Source of the DNA: Vagococcus proximus
GTDB lineage: Bacteria > Bacillota > Bacilli > Lactobacillales > Vagococcaceae
NCBI RefSeq assembly: GCF_029143285.1
Contig: NZ_JAPDSH010000001.1
Coordinates: 434,001 to 498,000 of the forward strand
Direction of reading: 5' to 3'
DNA: 64,000 nucleotides
In this document: piece by piece, positions 28,544-37,482 of the stretch
Numbering within the stretch: the stretch's first letter is position 1
Layout: every line of letters begins with the position of its first letter
Notes under the pieces: model-generated
Databases searched by the model: none
What the model was told of the DNA's origin: nothing
Seen by the model: the letters and a program-made list of their open reading frames with translations, nothing else
Made by a program: the position numbers and the translations under genes

Positions 28544-30172
28544 ATTAATACTATAATGACATTAAGTAATTTAAAATTAAAAATTAAAGAGCGTGACATA
28601 GTTAATATAAAACAAGTGAGTGTTGATAGTGACTCTATAATAGGTTTAATAGGAGCAAACGGAAGTGGAAAATCAACATTACTCAACTATATTGTAGGTT
28701 ATCCACGTCCAGAAGAGATTGTTATTTCAGGTGATATCATTTCTAAAGTTAAAAATATTGGTTATTATGAGCAAGAAATAAGCAGCTATCATTCAGACTC
28801 TAAAGAGATAGACTATTCATTACTTAGTAAGCATGGTTTGGACGATTGGAAGAAAGTGTCTAACTATATTCGGATGAGTGGTGGTGAAAAAAGTAAGAGA
28901 AGGTTGTTAGATAGTTTTTCTGAAAAGACAGACTTACTTATTTTAGATGAACCAACCAATCACCTTGATCAAAAAGGTTTAGATGAGTTAGTTGAACTAA
29001 TAAAGAGTTATAAAGGTGCTATTATCCTTGTGTCTCATGATCAATCGTTTATAGAGAAGACGTGTAATACTATTTGGGAAATAAAAGATGAAACGTTAAT
29101 TACTTTTAAAGGAAAGCTGTCAGAATATGAGGAAGACAGCCAGCGAAAACTTAAAGAGAAGCAACGTGTGATGAAGAAGAAAGTGAAAGAGCAAAAACAA
29201 CTTGAGAAAGAGTTGCAATCGTTAAAAAATTGGTCAGCGTCTGCCCATGCGCAGTCGACTAAACAAGAGTTCCCTAAAGAATTCTATCGTTCTAAAGCAA
29301 AGAGAATGGATAGTCAACGGAAATCAGCAGAAAAAAGATTGACTAAAAAAATAAAAGAATCAGATGAGATTACGATAAAGCAAGATAAAGTTACCCATTA
29401 CGATTTTGATACAGGGCAATACAAAAAAGGAAAAGCTATCTTATTAGATGAGGTTAGTTTTAGCTTTGGTAATCATAAGGTACTTGATAACGTATCACTG
29501 ACTATTAATTTTGGTGATAAGTTAGTGATTAAAGGATCCAATGGAAGTGGAAAAACAACCTTATTTAAACTCGTTACAGGTGAGTTAGTGGGGGACAAGA
29601 GGCCCTGGGTTTCAGAGTTCGCTAAAATAGGGTATTTGAAGCAAAGTATAGATGAAAAAAATGAGGAGACATTGGAAGACTATGTTTCTTTAACACCAGA
29701 TACAAGACATCGTTTCGTTCTTTTAGCAACACAACTAGGATTTAGTCTTGATCAATTACAACAAGAGGTGTCCTCGTTTAGTATGGGAGAACAGTTAAAA
29801 GCCAAATTATTATATTTTATGATGAGAGAAATGAATGTTCTTATATTAGATGAGCCGACGAATCACTTAGACTATCCCTCTAGACAAGCGTTAGAGAGTG
29901 TACTAAAAGATTATCCTGGGACGATCATTTTCGCCTCTCACGATGAGAGGTTTGTTGAATCAGTGGCAACAGATGAGTACACATTAGGTAAGAAAATAAA
30001 TAAACCAGTCGCAAATGATGTAATTGTGAAAAAGAAATCAAAATTACTTTTACAAATGGAAAAAGATCGTTTAATAAGTGAGTTGAGTTTACTTTCACAA
30101 GGAACTGACGAATATTCGTCTAAAAACGAACGTTTTACGAAAGTTATAAAAACGTTAAAAGAGTACGAGTAA
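28544..30172 (+). CDS. ABC-F ribosomal protection protein (VmlR/Vga/Lsa-like), probable AUU start
   Basis: 542 residues: two ABC domains without membrane segments. First domain: Walker A GANGSGKST, signature MSGGEKSK, Walker B LLILDEPTNHLD; second: GSNGSGKTT, FSMGEQLKAKL, LILDEPTNHLD. The interdomain linker is long and basic with NWSASAHAQSTKQEF and YRSKAKRMDS, as in antibiotic-resistance ABC-F proteins that reach into the peptidyl-transferase centre. Resistance to lincosamides, streptogramins A or pleuromutilins is plausible, not shown. The AAAGGAG (28528-28534) abuts the ATG at 28535, too close to use; the codon at proper distance is ATT at 28544, and the next ATG (28556) is 21 nt away. I annotate the ATT; the true start is uncertain. 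Confidence 0.85.
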   Translation: MNTIMTLSNLKLKIKERDIVNIKQVSVDSDSIIGLIGANGSGKSTLLNYIVGYPRPEEIVISGDIISKVKNIGYYEQEISSYHSDSKEIDYSLLSKHGLDDWKKVSNYIRMSGGEKSKRRLLDSFSEKTDLLILDEPTNHLDQKGLDELVELIKSYKGAIILVSHDQSFIEKTCNTIWEIKDETLITFKGKLSEYEEDSQRKLKEKQRVMKKKVKEQKQLEKELQSLKNWSASAHAQSTKQEFPKEFYRSKAKRMDSQRKSAEKRLTKKIKESDEITIKQDKVTHYDFDTGQYKKGKAILLDEVSFSFGNHKVLDNVSLTINFGDKLVIKGSNGSGKTTLFKLVTGELVGDKRPWVSEFAKIGYLKQSIDEKNEETLEDYVSLTPDTRHRFVLLATQLGFSLDQLQQEVSSFSMGEQLKAKLLYFMMREMNVLILDEPTNHLDYPSRQALESVLKDYPGTIIFASHDERFVESVATDEYTLGKKINKPVANDVIVKKKSKLLLQMEKDRLISELSLLSQGTDEYSSKNERFTKVIKTLKEYE

Positions 30173-30188
30173 TAACGATTATAGCTGT

Positions 30189-30218
30189 TTGACATGACTC
30201 TAATAAAAAGGCTATACT
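30189..30218 (+). promoter_or_regulatory. Promoter of the aro operon
   Basis: TTGACA (30189-30194), 18-nt spacer, TATACT (30213-30218). A consensus -35 and near-consensus -10; the transcript should start near 30225. Confidence 0.8.
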
Positions 30219-30224
30219 TAATAG

Positions 30225-30370
30225 AATCGTTTGATCAGTATGAGGATAGTTAAACCCTAATTTATCTTGTGTAGACCTTTCTTTTGGCTTTTAAAAGCAT
30301 AGAGATACTCTCTGGGATTTAATTATGAGATAAAACGATTACCTTTTCGGGTAGTCGTTTTAATTTTTAG
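30225..30370 (+). promoter_or_regulatory. Structured leader (candidate attenuator or riboswitch) of the aro operon
   Basis: The roughly 140-nt leader contains a closing helix of 12 bp with one bulged A: ATAGTTAAACCC (30246-30257) with GGGATTTAATTAT (30314-30326). Inside lie small hairpins such as AGAGA-TAC-TCTCT (30301-30313) and GCTTT-TA-AAAGC (30287-30298). AATCGTTT at the very 5' end (30225-30232) can pair with AAACGATT (30333-30340), stacking outside the 12-bp helix and destroying the terminator that follows. No T-box sequence and no leader peptide rich in aromatic codons was found. The effector is unknown; the layout suggests control by an aromatic pathway product. Confidence 0.6.
30332..30370 (+). 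terminator. Intrinsic terminator upstream of aroE
   Basis: A 12-bp stem AAAACGATTACC / GGTAGTCGTTTT (one G-U pair, loop TTTTCG) followed by TAATTTTT, between the promoter and the first aro gene. Confidence 0.85.
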
Positions 30371-30387
30371 TAAAGTGAGGGACTAGT

Positions 30388-31266
30388 ATGATGATTCCTG
30401 ATGGAAAGACAAGGTGGGCAGCGGTTATTGCTTCACCAATCGGACATAGCTTATCGCCCTTGATTCATAATACAGCGTTTAAAACGCTAGGCATTAATGC
30501 CATCTATCTAGCATTTGATGTGTCAGAGCAAGAATTAAATGATGCTTTTTTAGGTTTAAAGGTATTTAAAGGACTAGGGTGTAATCTCTCTATGCCAAAC
30601 AAACAACGTGCTTTGGAGTATGTTGATCAAATAAGTGAAGAAGCGCAGTTAATCGGAGCTATCAATACGGTTGTGAATAGTGAAGGTAATTTGATTGGAC
30701 ATAATACAGATGGTCGAGGTTTTATTAAGAGCTTGGAATCGGAAAATGTTTCTGTAAAAGATAAACGAGTGACTGTTCTAGGATCTGGAGGCGCTGGATT
30801 ATCGATAATTGTAGCTTTGGCTTTGTCGGATGTAAGGGAAATCAAAGTCTTCAAACGACTGAATGATAGTTTCGAAACAGTCAACGACAAGCTCAAATTT
30901 ATAGCCGAACAGACAGGCTGTGAGATAGAATTGTTTCCTTTGGGATCGGGTGACCGTTTAACTAAGGAGATTTCTATGAGCGATATATTAGTCAATACAA
31001 CTAGTGTTGGAATGGGAAAAAACTCTTCTGAAAGTTTAGTTAATGACACGTCTTGCTTAACGCCATCATTAGTAGTGGTGGATATTATATACAATCCCAA
31101 GGAAACGAGATTGTTAGCTGATGCGAGAGTAAAGGGCTGCCAAACGATTAATGGGCTGGGGATGCTTATTTATCAAGCGGCAGAAGCATTTAAATTATGG
31201 ACAGGACAGGATATGCCTGTTGAAGACGTAAAAAAAGCAATACTAGAGCATGAAAGGAATTTGTAA
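30388..31266 (+). CDS. aroE: Shikimate dehydrogenase
   Basis: 292 residues. The N-terminal substrate domain has SPIGHSLSPLIHN (Ser pair for shikimate) and the catalytic Lys and Asp appear in MPNKQRALE and NTDGRG; the NADP domain has GSGGAGLS. The C-terminus GLGMLIYQAAEAFKLWTGQ is canonical. It reduces 3-dehydroshikimate to shikimate. ATG-ATG start with GAGGG upstream; the first ATG is used. First gene of the aro operon; the DAHP synthase gene starts 1 nt after its stop. Confidence 0.95.
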   Translation: MMIPDGKTRWAAVIASPIGHSLSPLIHNTAFKTLGINAIYLAFDVSEQELNDAFLGLKVFKGLGCNLSMPNKQRALEYVDQISEEAQLIGAINTVVNSEGNLIGHNTDGRGFIKSLESENVSVKDKRVTVLGSGGAGLSIIVALALSDVREIKVFKRLNDSFETVNDKLKFIAEQTGCEIELFPLGSGDRLTKEISMSDILVNTTSVGMGKNSSESLVNDTSCLTPSLVVVDIIYNPKETRLLADARVKGCQTINGLGMLIYQAAEAFKLWTGQDMPVEDVKKAILEHERNL

Positions 31267-31267
31267 G

Positions 31268-32299
31268 ATGACAGATAGTTTAAGAATAGAAATGAAAAGT
31301 GAGAGTATTTCTTCTGATGTGACAGCAGTTGTTCAACAATTAGAAGCGGCAGGTCTGACTGTCTCAGTTAATGATGCGACACCAATTTACTTAAGTGTTC
31401 AAGGAGACATATCAGAGTCGTTTGTGACTGCACTTAAAAATAATCCTATCATTGCTGATTTAAAAGAGATAACAGGAACATATAAATTAACAAGTCGAGA
31501 GTTTCATCCAGGGAACAGTATAATTAAAGTGGGTGATATCGAAATAGGCGGTGCTGATTTTGTAACGATGGCAGGGCCTTGTTCAGTGGAGACATTAGAT
31601 CAAATGATGACCTGTGCCAAAATTGCTCATGAGGGCGGTGCTAAGGTTCTTCGGGGTGGTGCGTTTAAACCCAGAACGTCGCCGTATGCTTTTCAAGGGT
31701 TAGAAGAGGAAGGGCTTATTTACTTACGACAAGCCGCAGATGAGTATGGCTTAAAAGTTATTACTGAGGTTATGGACGAGGCGAATTTAGAACTTGTTTG
31801 TAAGTATACTGATATTATACAAATCGGAGCACGGAATATGCAGAATTTTAGATTGCTAGAAGCCGTGGGAAAAACAACTAAGCCAGTAGCGTTGAAGCGC
31901 GGAATTTCTGGAACGATTGATGAATGGTTACATGCTGCTGAGTATATCGCAGCACAAGGCAATTCAAATATTATTTTTGTAGAACGTGGGATTAGGACCT
32001 ACGAAACAGCAACTAGAAATACGTTTGACGTAAGTGCCGTGCCTATTATTCAAAAACTCAGTCATTTTCCAATTATTGTAGACCCGAGTCATGGTGTTGG
32101 GATTTGGGACATTGTTCCGCCAATGGCTCTTGCTGGTGTGGCCGCTGGAGCATCAGGAATGATTGTTGAAATTCATCCGACTCCCTCAGAGGCTTGGTCA
32201 GATGGGCCACAGTCTTTGAATGAAAAAAATTATTTATCTATGATGAAAAAAGTTACAATTCTTAGTCAAACGATGAAAGAATTAACTCAACTTGATTAA
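31268..32299 (+). CDS. aroF: 3-deoxy-7-phosphoheptulonate (DAHP) synthase
   Basis: 343 residues. Residues about 1-70 form a small ferredoxin-like domain as in Thermotoga-type DAHP synthases, where it mediates feedback inhibition by Tyr or Phe; the catalytic barrel follows, with GPCSVET, RGGAFKPRTSPYAFQG, the GARNMQNF loop and DPSHGVG. It condenses phosphoenolpyruvate and erythrose 4-phosphate, the first step of the pathway. The start is ATG at 31268: AAAGGA lies upstream, inside the aroE end. Symbol conventions vary (aroF, aroG or aroA). Confidence 0.93.
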   Translation: MTDSLRIEMKSESISSDVTAVVQQLEAAGLTVSVNDATPIYLSVQGDISESFVTALKNNPIIADLKEITGTYKLTSREFHPGNSIIKVGDIEIGGADFVTMAGPCSVETLDQMMTCAKIAHEGGAKVLRGGAFKPRTSPYAFQGLEEEGLIYLRQAADEYGLKVITEVMDEANLELVCKYTDIIQIGARNMQNFRLLEAVGKTTKPVALKRGISGTIDEWLHAAEYIAAQGNSNIIFVERGIRTYETATRNTFDVSAVPIIQKLSHFPIIVDPSHGVGIWDIVPPMALAGVAAGASGMIVEIHPTPSEAWSDGPQSLNEKNYLSMMKKVTILSQTMKELTQLD

Positions 32300-32324
32300 C
32301 CAAAACCAACAAAGGAGAACGTTT

Positions 32325-33395
32325 ATGAAAGTATGTGTTCCTTTAAAAACAACACCGTATACGATTACTTTCTGTAAAGGTGGCTTAAGTACCATCGGGG
32401 GCTGGCTTAGTGATATATGGGAGCCCCAACGTGTGGCAATAATCACTGATAAGACAGTCTCAAACTTATATTTAGAGTGTGTCAGTGTGAGTTTGAAAAA
32501 GGCTGGGTTTGAGGTCTCTCATTTTGCAATTGAACCAGGTGAAGCAAGTAAAAGCCTTCAGATGGCAGAAGTATTATTTCACTGGTTAGCAGAAGAAGGG
32601 CTAACTCGGAGTGATGGAATTATAGCTTTAGGTGGAGGTGTTGTAGGTGACTTAGCAGGATTTGTCGCGTCAACATATATGAGAGGCATTCACTTTGTAC
32701 AAGTGCCAACAACACTTCTTGCACAAGTTGACAGTAGCGTGGGTGGTAAAACGGCTGTTAACACCGCAGTTGCTAAAAACTTAGTCGGTAGTTTTGCTCA
32801 ACCGTCTGGGGTATTCATCGATACGACGACTTTACATACATTATCTGAAAGACGTGTCAAAGAGGGATTAGCTGAAATTATAAAAACAGCAGCTATTCTT
32901 GATGCCAAACTTTGGGAAACGTTAAGTGGGTTTGACTCGCTTGCTGATTTTCTGAAAGAATCAGATGCAGTTATTGCGAGGTGTTGTGAATTAAAGGCAT
33001 CAGTCGTTTTAGAAGATGAGTTTGATAATGGTAAGAGACTTATTTTAAATTTTGGCCATACGATTGGTCATGCCATTGAAGCAACAAGTGGTTATGGTGT
33101 TGTGACTCATGGAGAAGCGGTAGCGTTAGGTATGGTTCAAATTAGCCAAAGAGCAGAGGATAAAGAGTTAATACCTAAAGGGCTGACGCGTGATATCAAG
33201 AAAATGCTAATCAAGTTTGGATTGAATACCCACATAGATAAATGGGATGAAGAAGCATTACTAGAGGCTATCGCTCATGACAAAAAAAAGCGTGGTAATA
33301 CTCTAAAATTGATTTTATTAGAAACAATTGGTGAAGCAAAAATTGTCACTTTGCCAATCGAAGAAATAGCAAGCTTTTTGAAACGTTTAGACTAA
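32325..33395 (+). CDS. aroB: 3-dehydroquinate synthase
   Basis: 356 residues with the NAD-binding [19 protein letters not shown] segment, the [21 protein letters not shown] segment and the zinc ligands in GHTIGHAIE and HGEAVALGM. It cyclises DAHP to 3-dehydroquinate. The ATG at 32325 is preceded by AAAGGAG at 8 nt; the frame can be extended upstream to 32292 but only through the ribosome-binding site. Third gene of the operon. Confidence 0.96.
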   Translation: MKVCVPLKTTPYTITFCKGGLSTIGGWLSDIWEPQRVAIITDKTVSNLYLECVSVSLKKAGFEVSHFAIEPGEASKSLQMAEVLFHWLAEEGLTRSDGIIALGGGVVGDLAGFVASTYMRGIHFVQVPTTLLAQVDSSVGGKTAVNTAVAKNLVGSFAQPSGVFIDTTTLHTLSERRVKEGLAEIIKTAAILDAKLWETLSGFDSLADFLKESDAVIARCCELKASVVLEDEFDNGKRLILNFGHTIGHAIEATSGYGVVTHGEAVALGMVQISQRAEDKELIPKGLTRDIKKMLIKFGLNTHIDKWDEEALLEAIAHDKKKRGNTLKLILLETIGEAKIVTLPIEEIASFLKRLD

Positions 33396-33414
33396 GAAAA
33401 GGAGAGGGTTTATA

Positions 33415-34581
33415 GTGCGTTTTCTTACAGCAGGAGAGTCACATGGTCCTGAGTTAACGGCAATCATTGAAGGTTTGCCTGCAGGTATGCCATTAGACGT
33501 AGAGATGATAAATAAAGATTTAAAAAGACGTCAGGTTGGTTACGGTCGTGGTGGTAGAATGAAAATAGAACAAGACCAAGTTAGGATTACATCAGGACTA
33601 AGACATGGTAAAACATTAGGTTCTCCCTTAACATTAGTCATAGAAAATAAAGACTGGAAAAATTGGCAGTCGGTTATGGGGATAGATCCTGTTACTGAAA
33701 AAGAGAAAGTAAAACGTCAGGTAACCAGACCACGTCCGGGTCATGCTGATTTAGTTGGAGGCATTAAATATAATCATCGTGATTTACGTAATGTTTTAGA
33801 GCGATCTTCTGCACGTGAAACAGCTGTAAGAGTTGCAATTGGTGCTGTATCGAAAGCTATATTATCAGCCTCAGGTTGTGAAGTAATGGCTCATGTTATT
33901 GAAATAGGTGGAGTTGAAGCAAGTATATCTGAAGGCATGTCCCTAGCTGATTTAAAAATCAAGTCGGAAAGTTCAGATGTTAGATGTAGTGATGAGAATG
34001 CCGCAGGTTTAATGCGCGAAGCGATCGATAGAGCAAAGAAAGAGGGCAATACATTAGGTGGTATTGTTGAAGTCATTGTAACAGGTCTACCGATTGGTTT
34101 GGGCAGCTACACACAGTGGGATCAGAAATTAGATGGAAAACTGGCGCAAGCTATGTTGAGTATAAACGCATTTAAAGGTGTTGAATTTGGTGTCGGGTTT
34201 GAAGCTGCTCGATTGCCAGGTAGTGATGTGATGGATGAAATCATATGGGACCAAGCACAAGGTTACACACGTAAAACAAATAGACTAGGTGGTTTTGAAG
34301 GTGGTATGACCAATGGAATGCCTGTTATTGTTAGAGGGGTTATGAAACCTATCCCTACATTATATAAACCGTTGGAAAGTGTTGATATCACCACTAAAGA
34401 AGTTTATACAGCTAGTGTCGAGCGTTCTGATTCGTGCGCTGTACCAGCAGCAAGTGTTATTGCGGAAGCTGTAATAGCTACAGAATTAGCTAAGGCTCTT
34501 TTAGATAAATTTGATGGAGATTCTTTCGTTAAATTAACTGAAAACATTAAAGAATACAAAAACTATACAACAGAGTATTAG
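33415..34581 (+). CDS. aroC: Chorismate synthase
   Basis: 388 residues beginning at GTG 33415 with GGAGAGGG upstream. Family signatures are present: [18 protein letters not shown] at the start, [18 protein letters not shown] and a [11 protein letters not shown] segment. It needs reduced FMN and removes phosphate from EPSP to give chorismate. Located between aroB and aroA in the same operon. Confidence 0.97.
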   Translation: MRFLTAGESHGPELTAIIEGLPAGMPLDVEMINKDLKRRQVGYGRGGRMKIEQDQVRITSGLRHGKTLGSPLTLVIENKDWKNWQSVMGIDPVTEKEKVKRQVTRPRPGHADLVGGIKYNHRDLRNVLERSSARETAVRVAIGAVSKAILSASGCEVMAHVIEIGGVEASISEGMSLADLKIKSESSDVRCSDENAAGLMREAIDRAKKEGNTLGGIVEVIVTGLPIGLGSYTQWDQKLDGKLAQAMLSINAFKGVEFGVGFEAARLPGSDVMDEIIWDQAQGYTRKTNRLGGFEGGMTNGMPVIVRGVMKPIPTLYKPLESVDITTKEVYTASVERSDSCAVPAASVIAEAVIATELAKALLDKFDGDSFVKLTENIKEYKNYTTEY

Positions 34582-34598
34582 GATATAAGGGGAAGAAA

Positions 34599-35894
34599 AT
34601 GAAACTTAAAACAAATGTTACGAAACTAGTTGGAAAAGTGATAGTTCCTGGCGATAAGTCAATTTCACATAGAAGTATTATGTTAGGTGCCATGGCTTAT
34701 GGTACAACTGTTGTTAATAATTTTTTATTAGCAGAAGATTGTTTAGAAACGGTTATTCTTTTTAAAACGTTAGGTGCTGATATTGAAGTGGATAGTGAGA
34801 CTGCTACTGTTACGATTAATGGTGGTGGACTACAATCGTTAACTCAACCGAATGAAGATTTATATGTTGGGAATTCTGGTACAACAATGCGTTTAGGTTT
34901 AGGTGTTTTATCAGGTGTTCCGTTTATGACACGATTTAAAGGCGATGAATCTTTATCTAAGCGTCCGATGGAGCGTGTAATGGCGCCGTTAAGAGAGATG
35001 ATGGCTATTACTTTTTCTGAAAAAGGTGGTGATACCCCACCAATTATTATGCTTGGAACATCACGTTTACGCGGTAGAACCCATAAAATGACTGTTGCAA
35101 GCGCTCAAGTAAAATCAGCTATTTTATTAGCGGGTCTATCTGCAACAGGTGAAACGGTTGTCGAGGAATTAGAACAAACCAGAAATCACACAGAGCAAAT
35201 GATCCAACAATTTGGTGGTGAATTGACGGTTTCGGATAAAACAATACGTTTGATTGGCCCACAAGTTTTAACTGGAACAACTGTTGTTGTACCAGGGGAT
35301 ATATCGTCTGCTGCGTATTTCATTGCTGCAGGTGTTTTAGTGAAGGATAGTGAAATCACACTACCTAATATAGGATTGAATCCAACAAGAACAGGGATCC
35401 TTAATGTGTTGGAGTCAATGGGAGCACAGTATAAAATAAAAAATAAGACAGAAGGTTCGGAGCCTAGAGGAACTATTAAAGTGTGTTCTAGTGACCTTAA
35501 AGCTACAACAATCGAAGGCAATATTATTCCAACATTGATTGATGAACTGCCAATAATTGCTCTATTAGCCACACAAGCTGACGGAAAAACAATTATTAAA
35601 GATGCAGCGGAGTTAAAAGTGAAAGAAACAAATCGTATAGATCTAACTGCTGAAGAGTTAAATAAGATGGGTGCTAAAGTTACCCCAACTGAAGACGGAT
35701 TAATTATTGAAGGGCCAACACCTTTAAAGGCCGCAAAGGTATCAAGTCATGGAGATCATCGTCTAGGTATGATGTTATCGGTCGCCGCATTACTTGTTAA
35801 AGATGGCGATGTTGAATTGGAAAATGTTGATTCAATTCGAGTATCTTACCCATCATTCATCGAGGATTTGACTAATCTAGTAGAAAGTAAATAG
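34599..35894 (+). CDS. aroA: 5-enolpyruvylshikimate-3-phosphate synthase
   Basis: 431 residues. The N-terminal VPGDKSISHRSIMLGAMA motif, LYVGNSGTTMRLGLGVL, GDESLSKRPM and the C-terminal DHRLGMMLSVAAL are typical of the enzyme. It joins phosphoenolpyruvate to shikimate 3-phosphate. At the glyphosate-contact loop the sequence is GNSGTTMRL rather than the plant-like GNAGTAMRP, which places it with class II type enzymes of Gram-positive bacteria. AAGGGGA precedes the ATG. Confidence 0.96.
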   Translation: MKLKTNVTKLVGKVIVPGDKSISHRSIMLGAMAYGTTVVNNFLLAEDCLETVILFKTLGADIEVDSETATVTINGGGLQSLTQPNEDLYVGNSGTTMRLGLGVLSGVPFMTRFKGDESLSKRPMERVMAPLREMMAITFSEKGGDTPPIIMLGTSRLRGRTHKMTVASAQVKSAILLAGLSATGETVVEELEQTRNHTEQMIQQFGGELTVSDKTIRLIGPQVLTGTTVVVPGDISSAAYFIAAGVLVKDSEITLPNIGLNPTRTGILNVLESMGAQYKIKNKTEGSEPRGTIKVCSSDLKATTIEGNIIPTLIDELPIIALLATQADGKTIIKDAAELKVKETNRIDLTAEELNKMGAKVTPTEDGLIIEGPTPLKAAKVSSHGDHRLGMMLSVAALLVKDGDVELENVDSIRVSYPSFIEDLTNLVESK

Positions 35895-35902
35895 GTGGTT
35901 GT

Positions 35903-36406
35903 ATGTTATTTTTAGTAGGCTTTATGGCATCGGGAAAAACAACGGTTGGCTCGCAACTGGCCTCTACTTTGGATAGGGGTTTTTGTGATTTGGATTGTAA
36001 ATTTGAAGATATGACGCAGATAACTATTCCAACCTTTTTTGAAAAATTTGGTGAAAAAGCGTTTAGAGATAAGGAAAGTGAAATACTTTGTGATGTGATA
36101 AACGAATGTTCAAAAAAGGTTTTTGCAACAGGTGGGGGTTGTGTAGTACGTGAAAAAAATCGTGTATTGCTTGACGGGCAACATGTTATTTATTTAAAAG
36201 TCCCATTTGATGTTATATATGAGCGTCTCACTACTAAAAATAAAAGAATACGTCCATTAGCTAATACGACATCTAAAGAAGAGTTACATTCTCTTTATGA
36301 AGAACGACAAAAGTGGTACAATTCCGTTTCCACTCATTGTATTGAGTGTGAGGATCTGAATTCTAATGAAATTGTAAGGTTGATTTTAAAAGAGCTGAGT
36401 CATTAA
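35903..36406 (+). CDS. aroK: Shikimate kinase
   Basis: 167 residues. P-loop GFMASGKTT (residues 6-14), the shikimate-binding FCDLDCKFE (DxD-type) and FRDKES, the GGGCV loop and a lid region with RIRPLAN. It phosphorylates shikimate. AGGTGG precedes the ATG. Last clear aro gene: tyrA, pheA and aroD, which often accompany these genes in related bacteria, are not present in the window. Confidence 0.93.
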   Translation: MLFLVGFMASGKTTVGSQLASTLDRGFCDLDCKFEDMTQITIPTFFEKFGEKAFRDKESEILCDVINECSKKVFATGGGCVVREKNRVLLDGQHVIYLKVPFDVIYERLTTKNKRIRPLANTTSKEELHSLYEERQKWYNSVSTHCIECEDLNSNEIVRLILKELSH

Positions 36407-36510
36407 GCTTATAAATTTATTAAGCATAAGTCATATATCTTTATAATTGCACTAAAATCTATTATTCTTATTTTATGGTCTTTTAAATAAAGGTAAAGAG
36501 GTGACGATGT

Positions 36511-37395
36511 GTGAGTTCTCCTTATAAGGGGCAAAAATTAGGACTGAGTGGGGTTATTCGTTCGTTTGGGAAATTATTTTTATTTATTCTTATTATGTGT
36601 ATTGCATACTGTTATTATAACTATACCCAGGGCAAACGATTATCAGAAAATGATATAAACTACAAGGAACCGACTGAAATGATTTATAAGGGTAAAAAAA
36701 ATCGGAATGGCAGTATCAGCAGTATAATAATCATAAACAAAGGCAATGATTATTCAAAACGAGAAGCAAGTGCAATCATGTTTGTGGACTATTACGCGAA
36801 AGATAAAACGCCTCGTTTAATATCTTTTTTTCCGCAAGCGATAATCGAAACGAGTTCTAATCAAAAAACGACATTGGCAGATTGCTTCAAGCAAGATGGA
36901 CCAGAAGGGGTTCGAGCATTGCTTAAAGAAAGTTTAGGTTTGGATTCCAACTATTACTGTGTGTTATCTCCCTATGCTTTAGAAAAAAGTATGGAAGGGC
37001 TAATCCCTAATGGGGCGACTTTTCAAACTTCGGCCCCATTCACTACCAAATCAAATTTTATTGATTATGCAATAGGAAATGGACAGGAAGATAATGAGTT
37101 GGCAGAGATAACAAAAGATCAGCTTGTATTTGAAGAATTGCATAGAGTCAGCTTTACCTTGAAGAACAGTTTACATGTTCCAAGAGGAATAGGAAATGCA
37201 CACGGCTATATGGCAACAAACTTACCTGGGAGAGCCTATACAGGTATTTTAAAAGATTTAATATTAGGTCAAAATAAACCATTAAAAAAAATAATTTTAC
37301 CCATAGAGTATTTGGTTAATGGGAAAGATAACAAAAAAAATGTTACAATAGACGATGAAAAAAACAAAAAAATAGTACATGAGTTTTTAAACTAG
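36511..37395 (+). CDS. Membrane-anchored LCP-like protein, divergent
   Basis: 294 residues from a GTG start (AGAGGTG 7 nt upstream). One membrane helix near residues 20-38 (LFLFILIMCIAYCYY), then an extracellular domain whose order (ASAIMFVDYYAKDKTPRLISFF, then TLADCF...GPEGVRALLKESLGLDSNYYCVLS) resembles the LytR-CpsA-Psr phosphotransferase fold. The acidic and arginine residues that LCP enzymes use to bind the polyprenyl pyrophosphate (RxD and similar) are not evident, so it may be catalytically inactive or another family. LCP/Psr-like genes are often found after aro genes in Lactobacillales. The call is tentative. Confidence 0.5.
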   Translation: MSSPYKGQKLGLSGVIRSFGKLFLFILIMCIAYCYYNYTQGKRLSENDINYKEPTEMIYKGKKNRNGSISSIIIINKGNDYSKREASAIMFVDYYAKDKTPRLISFFPQAIIETSSNQKTTLADCFKQDGPEGVRALLKESLGLDSNYYCVLSPYALEKSMEGLIPNGATFQTSAPFTTKSNFIDYAIGNGQEDNELAEITKDQLVFEELHRVSFTLKNSLHVPRGIGNAHGYMATNLPGRAYTGILKDLILGQNKPLKKIILPIEYLVNGKDNKKNVTIDDEKNKKIVHEFLN

Positions 37396-37482
37396 GAAAA
37401 GTTTTTGAACATAGAGCTACATGTTTTTTTAAACCTATAGTATAATAGGAACATGCACGAAGAAAAAAGTGAGGTTATTTTT

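Noticed and set aside
30225-30370. T-box leader for the aro operon
   Set aside because: The conserved T-box antiterminator sequence (AGGGTGGNACCGCG type) and stem I motifs are absent.
30627-31100. 157-codon frame opposite aroE
   Set aside because: Antisense shadow of a well-supported gene, with no recognisable domain or ribosome-binding site.
36407-36510. Terminator after aroK
   Set aside because: A weak AT palindrome (CTTATAAATTTATTAAG-like) lacks GC pairs and a T-run, so termination there is not supported.
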